64,000 nucleotides of DNA from Casuarina equisetifolia. Its lineage: Eukaryota; Streptophyta; Magnoliopsida; Fagales; Casuarinaceae. Location: contig CM052354.1 in assembly GCA_028551475.1 (NCBI GenBank), positions 12,894,785 to 12,958,784 of the forward strand, given 5' to 3'. Shown piece after piece: positions 1 to 14,600 of the stretch; the stretch's first letter is position 1, and each line of letters opens with the position of its first letter. The notes under the pieces were generated by a model. The model saw nothing but the letters and a program-made list of their open reading frames with translations, did no database searches and was not told the origin of the DNA. The translations under genes and the position numbers were made by a program.

Positions 1-1502
1 TAAAGACAGCCTTTCCTTTTCTTTCTTTGTTTCCTTCTTTACTTTGCTTTGTGCCTAGTTGCATAGATAGGGAACGCACTTATCTGTAACAATGACTGAA
101 GAATATGGCCCTAGAAAACAACAGCAACAAAGGTTAAAAGAAAAAACCATATACAAAATCTTGTACTCGTTCATAGCAGTGACTTTCTAGACTCATGACT
201 CCCTGGAATGCTTCGTAGATTGATGCAAACGATGCCATATCGAGTCAGATTATCGGCCAAGTCAACAAGGTCGGTCTTAACCGTACAAAGTTTGGAATCC
301 TGAATAGTTTTATACAAAAGTCCTCGTTGAATCCTTCTTTGTTTTTGTCTCCCGGGAACTAATCAGCTTGTGCTTGGGGCTTGGGAGAAGGAACCAGTTC
401 ATGTGTTTGAGAATTACTAAGAGACGTTTATAAAAAGTATCTGAAAAACTCCATCAATCAAGCTATCTTGTCTCTATGGCTACAAGTTTTCGCATTTCCT
501 ATGACCCATTTGTTTAATCTAATTATGGAAACATTGAATTAAAGAACCTAACTTGTTCTTAGCTTTCATGCACTCAACTGATTCTATGGGTTTAATTATG
601 TGTTATTATCATTAATCGGTGATTAGGGAGAAACCCATCATTTCCAAGACGTATCATGAAATGAGGCGCATTGTCTTGGGTTGAAGGACAGACCCACCTT
701 ACTTAAAACATTTCTTTAATCTTAATCCAACCATTGCCCATCCATTTGCTTGACCCACGCACCCCCAAAACCTCTTTTCTATTTTCTTAGTTTTCTCCTT
801 CACTTTCCCTTTCTCTTTCTCTCTTTCTTTACAGTTAAGTTTGCTGGACTTTAATTTTGTTTAACGTTGCATCATCCTCATTAACTCCATTCCTCCTCCA
901 CCACGCCTCCACAGTTTACCCACTACCAATAACCTTCTTTTTTCCACACCAAAAGCACTCCTAACCATCCCTAATCACGACCGACAAGTCTTGGGACATT
1001 TAATATAGCAATATTCATTTGTCACATTTAGCAGTAGCCTGCAATAGCCATTTGTCCTGCAGTCACATACTCCATTATTTCTATGGAAGAGAAATCTTTT
1101 TCCAAGGTTGTTAAATCATTTGAGGGGGGTGCTCCTAACCCCTAGCTCTTCACAATTATTACAACCTCCTAAGTAGATATGTCATACTTCATTATCTTAC
1201 CTTATCTTGTCTTTCATGGAGATCATCTGAGCTAACAAACAATGGATTGGAGATTGTTTATTGCAATTTCAGCTGATGTACAGCATTACATAATAATAAA
1301 TCGCCCACGAGTTCAAATTTTCTGTGGCAACTTAGCAAAGCATTAGCTCAACGAAAACAATTATAACCTTTATTAGCTAAAGACTTTTGACATTTTTGTA
1401 CTGTGGCCGATCACATCACCCATAGTGCATTCTAATATTTATATGAATGTATATTTTCTATGCCTTTAACGTCTACATACAATGGACGTCTTTTTGTTCT
1501 CA

Positions 1503-1533
1503 CGTTTCTTTTCTATTGAAAAGAAAAGAAACG
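1503..1533. repeat. short perfect inverted repeat
   Basis: An 11-bp perfect stem (CGTTTCTTTTC at 1503-1513 and its complement at 1523-1533) encloses a 9-nt loop. It is purine/pyrimidine-biased and could be chance; no function is inferred. Confidence 0.6.
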
Positions 1534-1710
1534 AATTTCTAGCTTCATTATCGGAAGTGGGGTTGCCCTAGGATGGTAACTGTTCTTCCAAGTCTTGTAT
1601 GCCACCCAATCCTCCTCAATATCTGCTGATCTTGCTGAAAAATTACACTTCAATATTTTTTGGATTTTTATTTTATTTTTAAATATCTTAAATTTAGCAA
1701 AATCTCCAGT

Positions 1711-1835
1711 TTTTTTTTTTTTTTTTTTGTGTCCGGGTGGATAAAGGGGGAAGGGGGTTTGAGTATCAAACTTAAGATTTTTTAAGTCTCAAGTACTCTT
1801 AACTACCAACTAAACTAAGTGCTTGCCAATAATAT
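1711..1835 (-). repeat. candidate tRNA-derived SINE relic
   Basis: Read on the minus strand, the segment starts with a box-A-like stretch (TAGTTTAGTTGG), has a box-B-like stretch (GTTTGATACTC) about 45 nt further on, and ends in a poly(A) tract of about 17 nt, seen as a T run at 1711-1728 on the plus strand. This is the layout of a short plant SINE. No target-site duplication was established, and box B departs from the consensus, so the call is tentative. Confidence 0.35.
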
Positions 1836-4671
1836 TTCTAAATAATTTCTTTTATCAGTAATTTTTCTGAACTTGGTTGCACATGACTAATTTTAATCTT
1901 TTTTATTTTATTTTTAACTTTTATGTTTTAATGACATAAATTAAAGAAAAAGGTTCTTGGCTTGTGATGGAGTCCATGGATGATTGTGTGTGTCCACTCC
2001 TTGAATGGCTGGTCTAACCATTATTGTAGAGGTTGGCCGATCATGTGCATAGTCTTCTTCTTCTTTTCCCTTTTCTTTTTCTTTTTAAATTTTTTGTCCA
2101 AAGTGATAATATGATAGACAGTTCTAGCCAAAATTTGTCACGTGGATGGATTTCCATGTAAGTTTTTATTTTTTATTTTATTTTATTTTACCTTTTTGTT
2201 GGAAGAGCTATGGTTTCCTAAGGTCCTTGCTGCATCCCTAGCTTTAACCCACTGGTTTTTAACTCTCTTCTCCAATTTTCTAGGAAACTAGGTCGGCTTT
2301 CATTATCCAAAGACGACAAAGACGACAAAGACGAAGCCCCGAAGCCAAGCACTCTGAGAAGATTTAGTTAAAACTTTTTATTTATTTTCGAACCGAACTC
2401 TTAATTATTTTGATTTAATATTATGAACTTTGATATTCCCTGAGGAATTCAAATTTTTTTCTTAAGTAGAAGACTGTTTGTACTTATTCCAACACTAATT
2501 CCTACGTATTTATTGAAGCATCTAATGGGTCTGATTAATTAAAAGCTTAGTCAGTGGAAGCCTAGGGTTCCACCTAAATTTCATAGTTATTTATCCAAGA
2601 AAAACGAAACCTATATTTTCTTTTTCATCTTTAACTCTCTATATACCCTAGTAATTCCACATAGCCGAAGAATGTGGTGCACTATTTGTGCTTGAGGCAC
2701 TTTTTGCATGTTATCGCATCTCGTCGACATGTAGTTGCACATGGAGCCACTGCAAACCCTATGAATTTGTGGCCAAAAAGGAAGGAAATTACATGTCTCT
2801 GCAGAAAAGAGAAAAGAACTGTTTGGAGTTATAAATGATTCAACCCAATGAATGACATCAAAGCAATAAGGACTCATCACTGAACCCACCTCGAAAGTGT
2901 GCACAAGACATATATTGGAACCCAAGAAAAGAGTCATAGAAAAAGAGAAAGAAAGAAAGAAAGATGAAAAAAAGAGAATAATGATGCATGAACGGTGGAG
3001 GTGGAGTTTTATTTATGATAATTGTCAGTGGGAAGGGAGGTGGGTGGTGCTATAATTTATGAGGCTATTGGGGTTGGTACTTTAGCCTCAGCTTCTGAGA
3101 ATGATAATGGCAGTCACAGGAAGAAGCAAGAAAAAAAAGAGAGATCCTTCTGAGGGTGATGGGGAAGCAACATCACAGTGTCTCGTTGTATTTGCTGCAG
3201 AAGAATCAAAGCTCTTCATGCTGCAGAAGAACCCGACCCCTCCTGCTCATTCATTGTGGGCACAACTTTGGAACCATCCCCAGGGCCCATGCACAGGGCT
3301 CCTGCTTTCAATGCTTCCTCCTTTTCTTTTCTTTTCCTTTCTTTTTCTTTTATTTTCATTCCCATTGGGGTTTACTCCTGATTATGCGATTATTGTAGCT
3401 TCACGTGAAATGATTTGTTGTGGGAATTTTGATAAAGCTGCCCATGTTTTGAATTCAAAATGGTAGGTAAGGTACAAATTTCTTGTTCTTGAAAAAAATA
3501 TTTGACGAAAGGGTGGCCTGAGTAGCTCTTTTTTTTTATATTCCATGTAGAAATTTCCCGTAATTTTGGGAGTTTAACCGATGTGGGAAACGTTGGAAAT
3601 GGCCCACAAAAAAGTTGACCATGACAAGGGGTCGATCTCCTCCATTGGAGATGAATAAACAACTCAGAAAATGATCACATCCTGCTGCTGCTAATGCTGC
3701 CTTGTCAAGAGGAAGAAAACACTGCAAGTTCCACGGCGTCATGGGTGTGGAGCAATTTTGGGTTACGAACACGAGTCATAAATACACAAAATCAGTGGTC
3801 CCTGATCCGACGGATCCCAGCAGAGGTAGCATAAAAATAAAATACAACTGTACCCATCACATCATGCGGGGCTCTCTATTATTATGAAAATTTATAGCAC
3901 AGGTAGCAAATTTCCAAATAAATGTAAAACTACCAATAGCATGCACTCTATGTTTTCGCTGCCTAATCTGACACCCACTCCTAATTACGGGTGCATCTGG
4001 GGGACCAACTTTGAGGAATACTGACTTTTATAAACAACAGCGGCAGCAGCAGAAAGTGGCCTTCATTGGCATATCTTGGGGTGGACAATTGCTTGTATAG
4101 CTCACATGATCAGGACTTTTCTGTCCTCTTGTGCATGATGGAAGGAATTGGGTGTTAGGTGTACAATATACTCAAGGCATCGTTTTTTCTGCTCCAATTT
4201 AGCACTAAAATATTGCAGAAACTTACCCAAATGATTCCAGGATTTGGTCTGCATAATCTAGCTTTGATGAAGATGATGCAGATGGTATCGGTTTGGCCCA
4301 CAAGATGCAGAAAATCGAGGAAAAAGGTGGAACTTCTGCAGGTTATTTTGGCGCACACAATCAGTCGTGGGTTCTGCTGCTCTGGGTTGCCGTGACTTTC
4401 TGACATTGTAGTAGCTGTTAAGAAAAGAAAGTCTATAGGAGATGGCCGATACAGCACAAGAATCTCTGGCTACGGTAGTAAAAGTGTGAACAACAACTAA
4501 AGGTACAATTGCGGTATAAAAATTAATCTTTTGTGAAGCACTTGTTAGTTTTGTATTAAGAAATACCTTGATTGTCAAAATTACTCATGAACAATAGATA
4601 AAAAAGAAAAATAAAAATAAAAATAATCAAAAGTCAAAGAACGACATATAGGATCAAATTTGTAGTTGATG

Positions 4672-4785
4672 TCTGCTTGACTTAGTGGTAAATCAAGGGG
4701 CCCTTGACCTACTAAGGCAATAGGTCAGGGTTTTGACACCTTTTCCTCTCTTAGGTGTGTGAGTTAAAATAAATAAATAATCAAA
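4672..4785 (+). repeat. candidate tRNA-derived SINE relic
   Basis: The segment has a tRNA-like start (CTTAGTGGTAAATC), a box-B-like stretch (GGTCAGGGTTTTGACACC) and an A-rich AATAAATAAATAA tail. The same order of blocks occurs at 37268-37355 in a LON2 intron, which suggests one family of short elements. Internal similarity is weak and no flanking duplication was verified. Confidence 0.35.
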
Positions 4786-5768
4786 TTTGTATCTAAACCA
4801 AAATGAGGATTATTGGTTAACTAATAGTGGTAAAAATATTAAAAGATCTTTTTTTAGAATTCTGTAGGATATTTAATAGATCTTCTACCAAAGTAATTAA
4901 ATTAATGAGAACTTTAGTTGGAGTTTCTCCTATCAGGTGATAATGGTGAAAAAAAAAACATTTATGGTGCTTAGATGGAGCCACACGCATTGGATATAAA
5001 AAGAGTAATTTGGTATTTGAAGGAAAAGAAAAAAAAAAAGGAGAATAAAAATTTAATTTAGGACAGTTGACAATAACACTTGGTGGAATCTCATGTTTAC
5101 TAATCAAAGATTTTTATTTTCGTGATATAGAATTTGAAAAGAGGTAGATTTGAATGATTATAATTAAAGACCATAGGAAAAAAAATAATTTAATCGAATA
5201 TTATCTGCAATCGTATAAGTATGCACCTCTTCCAAATCATTTTCCCGTTATAGCTTCTACCCAAGGCTCTTTTTTAATTGGGAGGTGTTGGAGGAGGATG
5301 CGAAAATCTTATACCTAGTTTATTTTTTAAATTAACATGTTATTACTATCAAGTTACTTGTAAATATTACTTATTCTTAAGTAAAAAGATGCTTAAATAT
5401 AAATTTTTTATTTTATTGAAATTTCCTCTCGATTTAGATCTATTTTTTCATACTCCATTTAAGAGTTCTTTATAATAAAACATATCAAGTATCTAAAATT
5501 GGGTATCAATTAATAACTAAAACAAGAGAAATCACTTATTTTTATCTCAAAACTATGAATTACATGCCTATTCCAAACCATAGTTTTTCAAAATTTTGCA
5601 AATAAGATATTGTGGGGTGGAGAGGACAATAATAAACAATAAAAATTTTAAATTTTATCCATATGTGCATATATACGTCATTAAATAATCGCACAATTTG
5701 ATATACATAAATATGTGCGTGGAATAAATATATAAATGTTCATATTTGTATTCATTTATATTCTCAAT

Positions 5769-5798
5769 ATACTTGGGAGGTCAAACTCTCCCAAGTAT
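5769..5798. repeat. perfect 11-bp hairpin
   Basis: ATACTTGGGAG at 5769-5779 is followed by an 8-nt loop and its exact reverse complement at 5788-5798. The flanks are AT-rich and show no gene. It may be the end of a decayed inverted-repeat element; no function is inferred. Confidence 0.7.
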
Positions 5799-8658
5799 GT
5801 TAAGAAAAAAAAGGCTGTTAGGGTTCTTTTCTTACAAGTCCTTACAGTTTGCTTATTCTATCTTGTAAATGACCAAGTATTGTATATGCTATTACCAAGC
5901 TTGAAGAAATGTATCTTGGTGCGTTGTAACGATTTGAAGAAATGCTTAATAAACGTAGTGCAGGGTGTGTCCAAAATTAAATAAAAAATTTGTCAAACAC
6001 GTGTTGGAAGACTCCTAAGTTATTGTCAGCACCAACAGTCGTAATCTACAATTGATGCAGGTTGTCTGGTGAAGTTAGTTCTTGAAATTCATTTTTATTT
6101 TATTTTTAATTTTTAATTTTTTATTGCTCATTATATTTTTTTCTGTCTGACCAAAACAAAAGATAATATTAATAAATTGAAATTATTGGGTGCTAACAGC
6201 ATGCCGTGATGTACAAGTTGCAGCTGCTTGCTTGCTGTTCATGCAATAATGTCTTTGGAACTGCCTAAATCTGCCTGCTTTGGGACGTCTTTTTATATTA
6301 ATGGGTTAAATTCTGGGGCCTCCAAACTCTCCCTGCAAGCAAGGTGTTGAGGTAAGAGTAGGAAAGAGGTTGAAATCTGAACTGGAATTTAGAATTTGAG
6401 AACAAATTCGGTTGTGCAATCCATGGCGTGACTATGTGGAGCAATGAATCTGTAATGATCTCATCAAGATGTGACTCTTTAGAAAGCCCTCAAGGAAAGG
6501 TTGGCACATGAGTTGTTGAACATGGAATCCATGATCAGCAAAGATAAAAGATAAGTTACAAAACCTAATCTCGAACATCATTTGGCATGTAGTCTTAGAA
6601 GATAAGAATCCATTGGGTCATTATGAGAAGTTCTTAAATTATAAATTATGTTTTTTTTTATATATATAAATACATAATTCTATGTATATACCTAATGCCC
6701 AGATAGCACTTACTCCTGACTAAGTCTAACGATTGTCAACTAAATTTTAGACGATGGAAATATTATTAACAAAAATCATGTCAAATGGTTTGAATTGTAA
6801 AATGTTTTCTTCTAATTTAGAGGGACCATGAACAGTGTGCCTTATGGAGATATTTAGGAAAGAAAGAAGTTAGAAAACGTAAGCTGTTTCCCTCTTTCTT
6901 TGTGAACAAACAATAATGTGATGACAAAAGGAAAAGAAGAAAGCACTCTTGGGAAACACGTATAAAGAAAGCGATTTGAGGCTAATAAATTGGATAAACG
7001 ATTTGCTACCCACGATGACTATGATGCAAAGCCAACCATCTAAGTTCATGGTTATGGCAACCTTTTCATTCTAACCACTAGCTAGCACGAGGCACGACCC
7101 ATGACCCATGACCCATGACCTCCTTTTTCTATTAGCCTTGTCCACACTTAGAAGCAAAATATGCCTCTAATCCCAACACACGGATTCTCTTCCTCTCTCT
7201 TTTGAAAGTTTCCATCAATGGGACCCGATAGATAGGTACAGGGAAGGGATTGATAGGGAAGGAATCAAGCAGTGAAGCCATGGGCTGCCATTCGTTGGTA
7301 GGACTAGTGTAATTGGCATTATATTGACTTTGGATGCAAACAAGTCGAAGCTTCTTTCCTCTTTCCTCTTTCCGCTTTCAAAGGTGCGATTGGAATATAA
7401 TAATTTCAATTATCTTCCCACTTATTATCTCTTTACCACTTCTTCCTCATGGTAAAGGAGATAGCCATTGTCTTTTTCAGACCACAACTTTTCAAAACGT
7501 AATCAGGACCCAATTTGTGGAATCCATGTATATTTCAAATTCATGTCCTTTTACTAATTTTTTTTTCGAAAAAAAAAAAACTAATTTTACCCATCATCAT
7601 TAAGCTGTTGAAAAAATGCCTAGCTTAGTTAAGAGCATGTTTTGTTTAGGGATTTTTTGATCTGGATGCAAGTAAAATAAAATTGTTATTAAGCTAAATA
7701 TGGTTTGAACATAAGAAAAAGTAAATAAAAAAAAAGAAACGACAAAGAAATATTCTTCAATTAAAAGTTTGTCAATTGGCAAATAGCACATCCTTTTCAG
7801 CAGTGCTATTAAGGAATGAGACAGCTTCTGTGTCGTCACCCTTTTTGTGTTTCTTTTTATCTAGACCGGCCCTCCTCTCAATAGCTGCTCCACATCACAT
7901 CTTCATCATGCCCACAAATCTAGCGGACCTAAAGCATTAAACAAATTGGGTGGACCAAGCTAACCGACTTACGTTTTCTGAATAGAGTTTTCTTTTGTGG
8001 GGATGTGAGAATAGATTGAATTATTGAAGGCTATGAAAATTAGATGGGAACTCCACCATCTAGACAATGTAAGATTCGCAACAATGATTACAGGGCTTTT
8101 GCAACTTTTTTTGAGTCCTAAAAAAGTTTGATTTCATCAAATAAAAAACATATTCTAAAACCCATTTGAAAATCTCAACATTATGCAGATGTAAACATGT
8201 TCCTAGTCGAGGCCATGAAGATACTGATCTGGGGTTAGATGATCATTGCTGTCGCGAAGGTTGTCAACTTTAGGTGGGCACATAAAGAAAAGGAAGAATT
8301 TTGGGTGGGTTTTGTTTAGTTAAAATAAATGAGATTAAGTTAAATCGTGTGAAGACGACTTTGTTGTTGGCATGCGCACCGTAGAAAGGTAAGGCAGGAT
8401 AGGATTCCAAGTTGCCTCTTCTGGTGGGCAGGAGAATGCCATGAAGCATCAGCAAACTTGATGATAATAATAATCCTAACAACGACACTTTGCTAAGATC
8501 AGAAGAGACGTGTGAAAATGTGTGTTGAAAGAAGAACAACCCTCCCTCTGCGCATCTCTTTCTGCTGCTTTTTCTGCCCCTGGGAAAACGAGACATATTA
8601 ATAACGTTCACGCGTCAGAAGCACACATGCAGCAACAAAGAACCAAGAAAGATAGCGT

Positions 8659-8692
8659 CTCTTTCTCTTTCTCTTTCTCTTTCTCTCTCTCT
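8659..8692. repeat. pyrimidine microsatellite (CTTTCT)n
   Basis: Simple repeat of TCTTTC units running into (CT)n. Similar CT tracts are common in 5' leaders and introns of plant genes, but no gene is recognisable beside this one. Confidence 0.8.
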
Positions 8693-11600
8693 GTGTCTTG
8701 AATGAATGATTCTCACAGCTTTAATGGTTAGAATCCAACAAAGCTTGCAGACAAACAATAATCACTTCAAACTACTTGCTACATGACCATCGTGGCATCT
8801 TTCTATCATCACATCTTTAGGAAGTTGCATGTGGAAGGGGTAAGACGAAAAGACTAGACAGTGAAAACGATCATTTTGTTTATTTGAAGGTATGTTTGAG
8901 ATGTTGGATGGAATAAGCACAGCCAGAAGGTTCATTTTTTCTTTGTTCACTTGTGTTTGATTCTTTAGAGGAGGTTTTTTCCGAGAGTTTTGGTTGATAA
9001 AGAAGGGATATATTCAAAATTAGAAGGTCGATTTCTTGTGGGTGTAGATTGACATGTTTGGTTCAAGTCATTTTCGGAAGTAAAAAACACTTAGATTTGA
9101 GTATGGAATGGATGAGATTTAAACATGTAGGCTTGCCTCGAATCGCTAAACAAATAGAAGCCAAGCCATGTGGGGGCACTTGTCGCATACCGAAGCTTAT
9201 TTTCTTCAAATAATTCAAGATTTTTAAGCGAAAGAGAAAGCAGAGAGCCCAACTTCTACAACTTTTTGGCAAACAAGTTCAAATAAAAGCATTATACATG
9301 GGTCTCATCTGCTGTGTCATTTTCAATGGCGATCATCCTTATTTGACTAACCAATTCGACAGCTAAGAATGGGTAAAACCCGTGTTGTTCAATTATCTGA
9401 TAAGTGCTGCGGGTGGCAACACAAAGTCTTCAACATTTGGATGGTTTATCTTGAGCCATTTGGACGGGAAACAGACTGCAAAATACTGACGGAAAGCAAG
9501 CATATAGAAAAATGTTCATTTCAAACATAGACTTTTCAATTCCCACCGCTTAAACTTGTCCAAAACATGCAAAGAAAACCATGTCTTAGGAGTTACCAGA
9601 AGCACCTTAACCAGGCAGTGTAAGAATAAATTCCACACAACAATTATAGACAGACACTTTAAAGGAGCTTTGGTAGTGGATGTACAGCGATGATATTCTT
9701 CATTTGAACAGCTTCAAGAAACTTTTAGCCGTGATAAGATACAGAAACACAAACCTTTCCCCCTTATCCACCCTGAACTCAATAGAGTAAAGAAACTTAG
9801 AAGTAAGAGACAAAAATAAGTAGAGTTCACAAGGCTTAGGTGGTGAGAGTGCTGTATTGCTGTAATGGGAAAGATGAAACTTTTTAAAACTTTTTCACTT
9901 TTATTCTATTCAAAGAGTAGAGAAACTTCAACTGAAAGATAGACTCATTGAGATGTTGAATAAATGTGTAAAAGGGTAGTGGGCATATTTAACTTTTGAA
10001 GAGAGATGTGTTTACTTTGTCTGCTTTTTGGTATTAGTTTATGGACCATGGTAGATAGGTACAGCAGGGAGATGATGTGAGGAGGCATGGTGTGTTGGGT
10101 CAATTCCCATCCCTCCACAAAACTTCAACCACCATTATTACGCAAGGAGCCAGAAAGGAAAGCCTCCTAATTGTACAACCTCAGATGGTGCCAGTATTTT
10201 CTTTCCTTTGCCTCCACGTTGCTTTGATGCCTCTTGACTCGCACTCCTTTGGCACGTATCCCCATTTCAAATCACCCACCTCAGTAAAAGATAAACAAAA
10301 GAAACGAACAAAAGGGTCATCAGATGATGATGAAGATGATGACCAAGCTTTGGATAGAATCTTTTGTCAATCTTCATCTCCTTGCTTCTGCCGCTGCTGC
10401 TGCCGCATTAATTAAATACACCCTCATGCATGTTTCTAGTCTCTTTTCTCTAGTTTTTCTTTTCAACCTCCCCCTTCACATGCACCATCTTTCTTTGAAT
10501 CTGTCTCCCTCTCCCTGTCTCTCAGCCACAAAACGTGGGCAGATACGCATCTCCTTCTCTTATTAATCAAAAGTTAGCAGACTACAAGGCGAGCATCATC
10601 CTACCTTCCAATACTTCTGCATCAAAACTCCGGCTGTTATTTCTTTTCCCTTTTCTTCTTTTCTTCTTTTCTTCTTTTTCACCGTCTACAAGACTCAAAC
10701 AGGAGTACCCAAAACGGAATTTGACATTTGACAGAACAGTTCGGGTCCACAGACATCATAGTTGGGCCACAGCAACAGGACCAAGGCAGGTACTCTTGTA
10801 CCTGATCCATTGACAGACCGTCCTCCTTTTTCATTGACAGACTCATTGCTTAATTAATGTTGTATACTTTGTCTTGTTACCACAGGGGCGCCCAATTGTT
10901 TCCCATTCTTTATGCATGTGTTTTACAAATCTTTGTCAGCAATTAGAGAATCGGTGAGAATTAAAATCAAGCATATCATGTGCTGCATATGTGTCTTGGG
11001 CATATGAACTGCAATGCATTTGTACAAATCTGGTACACATGGATCCAATATTTTCTACTTTTGTTGTTCTGCCCATTACGTGTTGTGACTAATATCTTAA
11101 ACCCGCATCTTAATCACTGTTTTCCTCTCTAAGATTGATTGATCTTTTGTTTTTTGGCTCCACTATGGTGGAATAGTCCTGGTTTCCACCTTTGATCATC
11201 TCAACAACCGAAATTAGAAGGTGGATTCTTTCACTCCTAAAAGATATCAAAAGATCTTGTACTAACTTGGTTATTATAATCTTGTACCAACCACAGAAAA
11301 TTAGAAGTAATATTCCCTTAGTTTAATTGTTGAGATAGTGATAGTATAGTACTGTTTTTGGATTTTATTTGAAGATTTTTGGCGAGGAGAAAGATTTGTT
11401 CCAATAGCTAATCACTCGGTTGCCCACAAAGTAAGTGGTATCTCTTCCCTTCATAAGAAGAGGTTTGAATCAATATTCAAGTGAATAGGGAGACTAGGTA
11501 TAGAAATTAATAGCTATCTTTAATGAGAACACGGCCATTTCTTTAGTCTATTGTCATCATCATTCTATGGTGGATTAGAGGTAACAAAAATTCAACACAT

Positions 11601-14600
11601 CCACGATTTGCACTTGTCAAAGCAATTGTCAACCTATTAGATGATTTTGCTTAAACAATATTGACAACTTCTCATACAAACACTTCTCCTAATTAAATCC
11701 ACTTAATAGAGAATTCTAAAATTTTATTCCGTTTTCAAGTAGCACATGCTCCTACTGAACTAAACACTTGTTGACAACATTATATTATCCAATAAAACAT
11801 AAATTTATTCATATCCGAGTGACAAGAATTGGGTCCTTTTCAATTCTATCTCAAAACATAGTAAATTCTCAAGAACTTTCGAGTAAATTTTTCAAAAGGG
11901 GAGGAAAAAGAAAATAGAAGGCCTAAAATTCAAGAAGAGTGCATACATGTCAAAATAATTGGCCTTCTACTTGACTAAGCAATCATTTTAAATCTGTTCC
12001 TATCCTTTCTTTAGGCAAACTTCGTGTTGAATCCATTAAAGCTACTTGTCAATTGTGAGGAAAAGTATTTGTCAACAGCGTTACATATCAACCACATAAA
12101 TCAGAACAGGCACATAATGCACAGCAAGTCCTGTTTTGTTTGTTCCATAATATAGAAACTTATCTTCTAGAACTGAAATGATCGTTGGCCATGCTCAATG
12201 ACCAGTTCTGCTTTTAGCAATCTGTTTCATGTTTCAAGCAGCTGCACTCTCCAACATGTGACATGTTTATTGATCCATCTGAGAACTTTACATGTCGGCC
12301 ACGGCAATCACAACAGGAAGTCTACTTAGTCCTAACGCAACGTTTTCGTGGCTGCTATTTCAGTACAAAGAAGTGATCAAAAGAAATTTGAAGACCTTTC
12401 TTTTGAATCGACAGCCAGATTCGGATCTGTTCTAAAAAAATCTTGAGTGCCCATCAAAAAGAAGAAAAGTAAGAGAGCGTTTATGGAAACAACTCGAGGT
12501 TATGATTAACCAAGTGGAGAACAAGTTAAAGTTCATCAGCCAAAACCAAATTCCATTTTTTTTTTTTTTTTGAATCTTCAAGTAATGAAAAAAGTAAAAG
12601 CAAAAAAGCACGTGGTAGATACCAGAAAGAAATTTTGTTCAGAGCTTGATTAGATATGTCATGAATCGGCTCAACCCAATGTGCCTAAACGAGCGTGATT
12701 GGAAATGTCATGAAATGACGTGCATGCACAAAGACACATGCTTTGGGAGCCCAACAATGGGGAAAAGGAATTTAACCTAATTTTTGGCGTTTTATACATG
12801 CCAACATGGTTATTTTTACTGCATCTTCGTCCTATGTGCAGCTTTAGTCTTTCCCTATAATCTTGCTGTTGTAGCCATGCACTGTTTTTTCCCCCCGACT
12901 GCACCCGTAAATGCATTGGATCCACTGAAGTATATGAACTCCAACCACTCCCATCTTTTATTGATGGTATTAGCTCTTAAATCATGAAGTTAAGTTGCAT
13001 TTTGTTAAAGCAACATAAGATAAAAGTAATCAAAGATCTAAGGATGAAGCCTGGAAGATTGGGGCGTCTTTATCGAAAGGCCAGAATTGAGCAAATCAAG
13101 CAACCCAGACAAAGAAAAGCGATCTAGCAGCTGAGGCATGGCTGTATTCTGAGTAGGTGGGGTGCATCAGTATTTAAGAAAAAGGAAGGGGTTGCTAAAT
13201 CATTATCTGATATAATTTGTCTTACATAACTCTGGATGGGCCTACTTGCTTCGGGAGTTTCAAAGCAAATTTAGCTAAAGTTGATCTCAAAACTGTAGCA
13301 CTAAATAAAGAAACACTCATAACATCAAAGAAACCACTTTTGAAGAAAAAGATAGCATAAGACGATAAGCAACACAGCTTGGAATTAATCAACCGGGTCA
13401 TTATGACTGTTATTATCACCATTATCATTATAGTGCTGTGGTGGAGATGAAGTTGAATGAACAACCATGCACCTACACAGATTTCTACGTACAAAAACTT
13501 GCGAAAATCAAGCTGGGATTGGCATTTCTTATATGTTTCCACCTGCCTACTTTTGACCCTATGCACCCAACTGTGCCGTGTCACGCAAGCATTAATGAAA
13601 TAAACATTTCTTGAACCTAAGGATAAGGCAGCCATCTAATTGGGACACCTTTTGGGTTAATGGTTCAGGGAGGGACAAATTTGCAGATGTTGAGTGAATG
13701 AAGCAGCAGTAGGGACCATCAAGGCACCGATATTGAATTTTCTTATTCCCTTCCACACTAAAGATGGCGAGGTTGATCCTTAGGAGGTGGTCATATATTC
13801 CAAAACAAGTGTCACACATGACTCGTATTAAGACAGACAATCAGGAGTTGGCTTCAAATCAAACATTTTCTTTTCATGCATTATTTTGCCTGCTTTTTCA
13901 GGCCGACTTAGCGGAAAATGTCGTGAACTGATGCTAAATTAATGACCACCAATCCCATAATAGAGGAAAGGAGAGGAAAGCACAAGGAAGTGTTTGCCAG
14001 CAAGTGCTGAATCAAGGCTTTGAATTCTCAACGTCTAATCTTTGCCCCACCATGGAAGAACATAATTGGCTCTTGACCTAGAAGTAGTATGAATGACATA
14101 AAAGAAAACAGCATGTACTATCTCTTCGACATCGGCCTAGTTAATCTTGTCCTAAGAGATTTGTTAACCAATTATAGATCAATGTGCAAATCCACATGGC
14201 CCCCTGGGACTTGACAGGCAGACATGGCCTTATTGAAATCTTTTTCTAGCACAGTTGAAGCCATAAACTAGTGGCATTGGAATGGCAGAAACTACAGCTC
14301 CAACAGTGGCTATACACAATTATAGAGAGGCCACGATTCTTGGCCGCACATACACATGGGGAAGACTTTTTAAAAAGAGGAATATGGAAACCAAACATCA
14401 CAGAAAAATGATGCTTCCTTGTCAATCTGAGCTTTCCTGATAGCCATCGGGGGCATATTGTATCTTTACTTTTACTTAATGGGCTTGGCAACACCATGGC
14501 CATGTGATATTCTTAGCTTTTCTTAATGCTTATCGCCAACATAATTATAGTCCGATGTTGCGGTCCTAAACTAAACAAATCCATTTGGTTTGAATCAAGA

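Noticed and set aside
3101-3466. 121-codon plus-strand frame
   Set aside because: Composition follows a CT-rich tract (phenylalanine/leucine run), no domain, no homologue recognised, no clear promoter.
13222-13635. 137-codon minus-strand frame
   Set aside because: No domain, overlaps another frame, coding-like composition absent.
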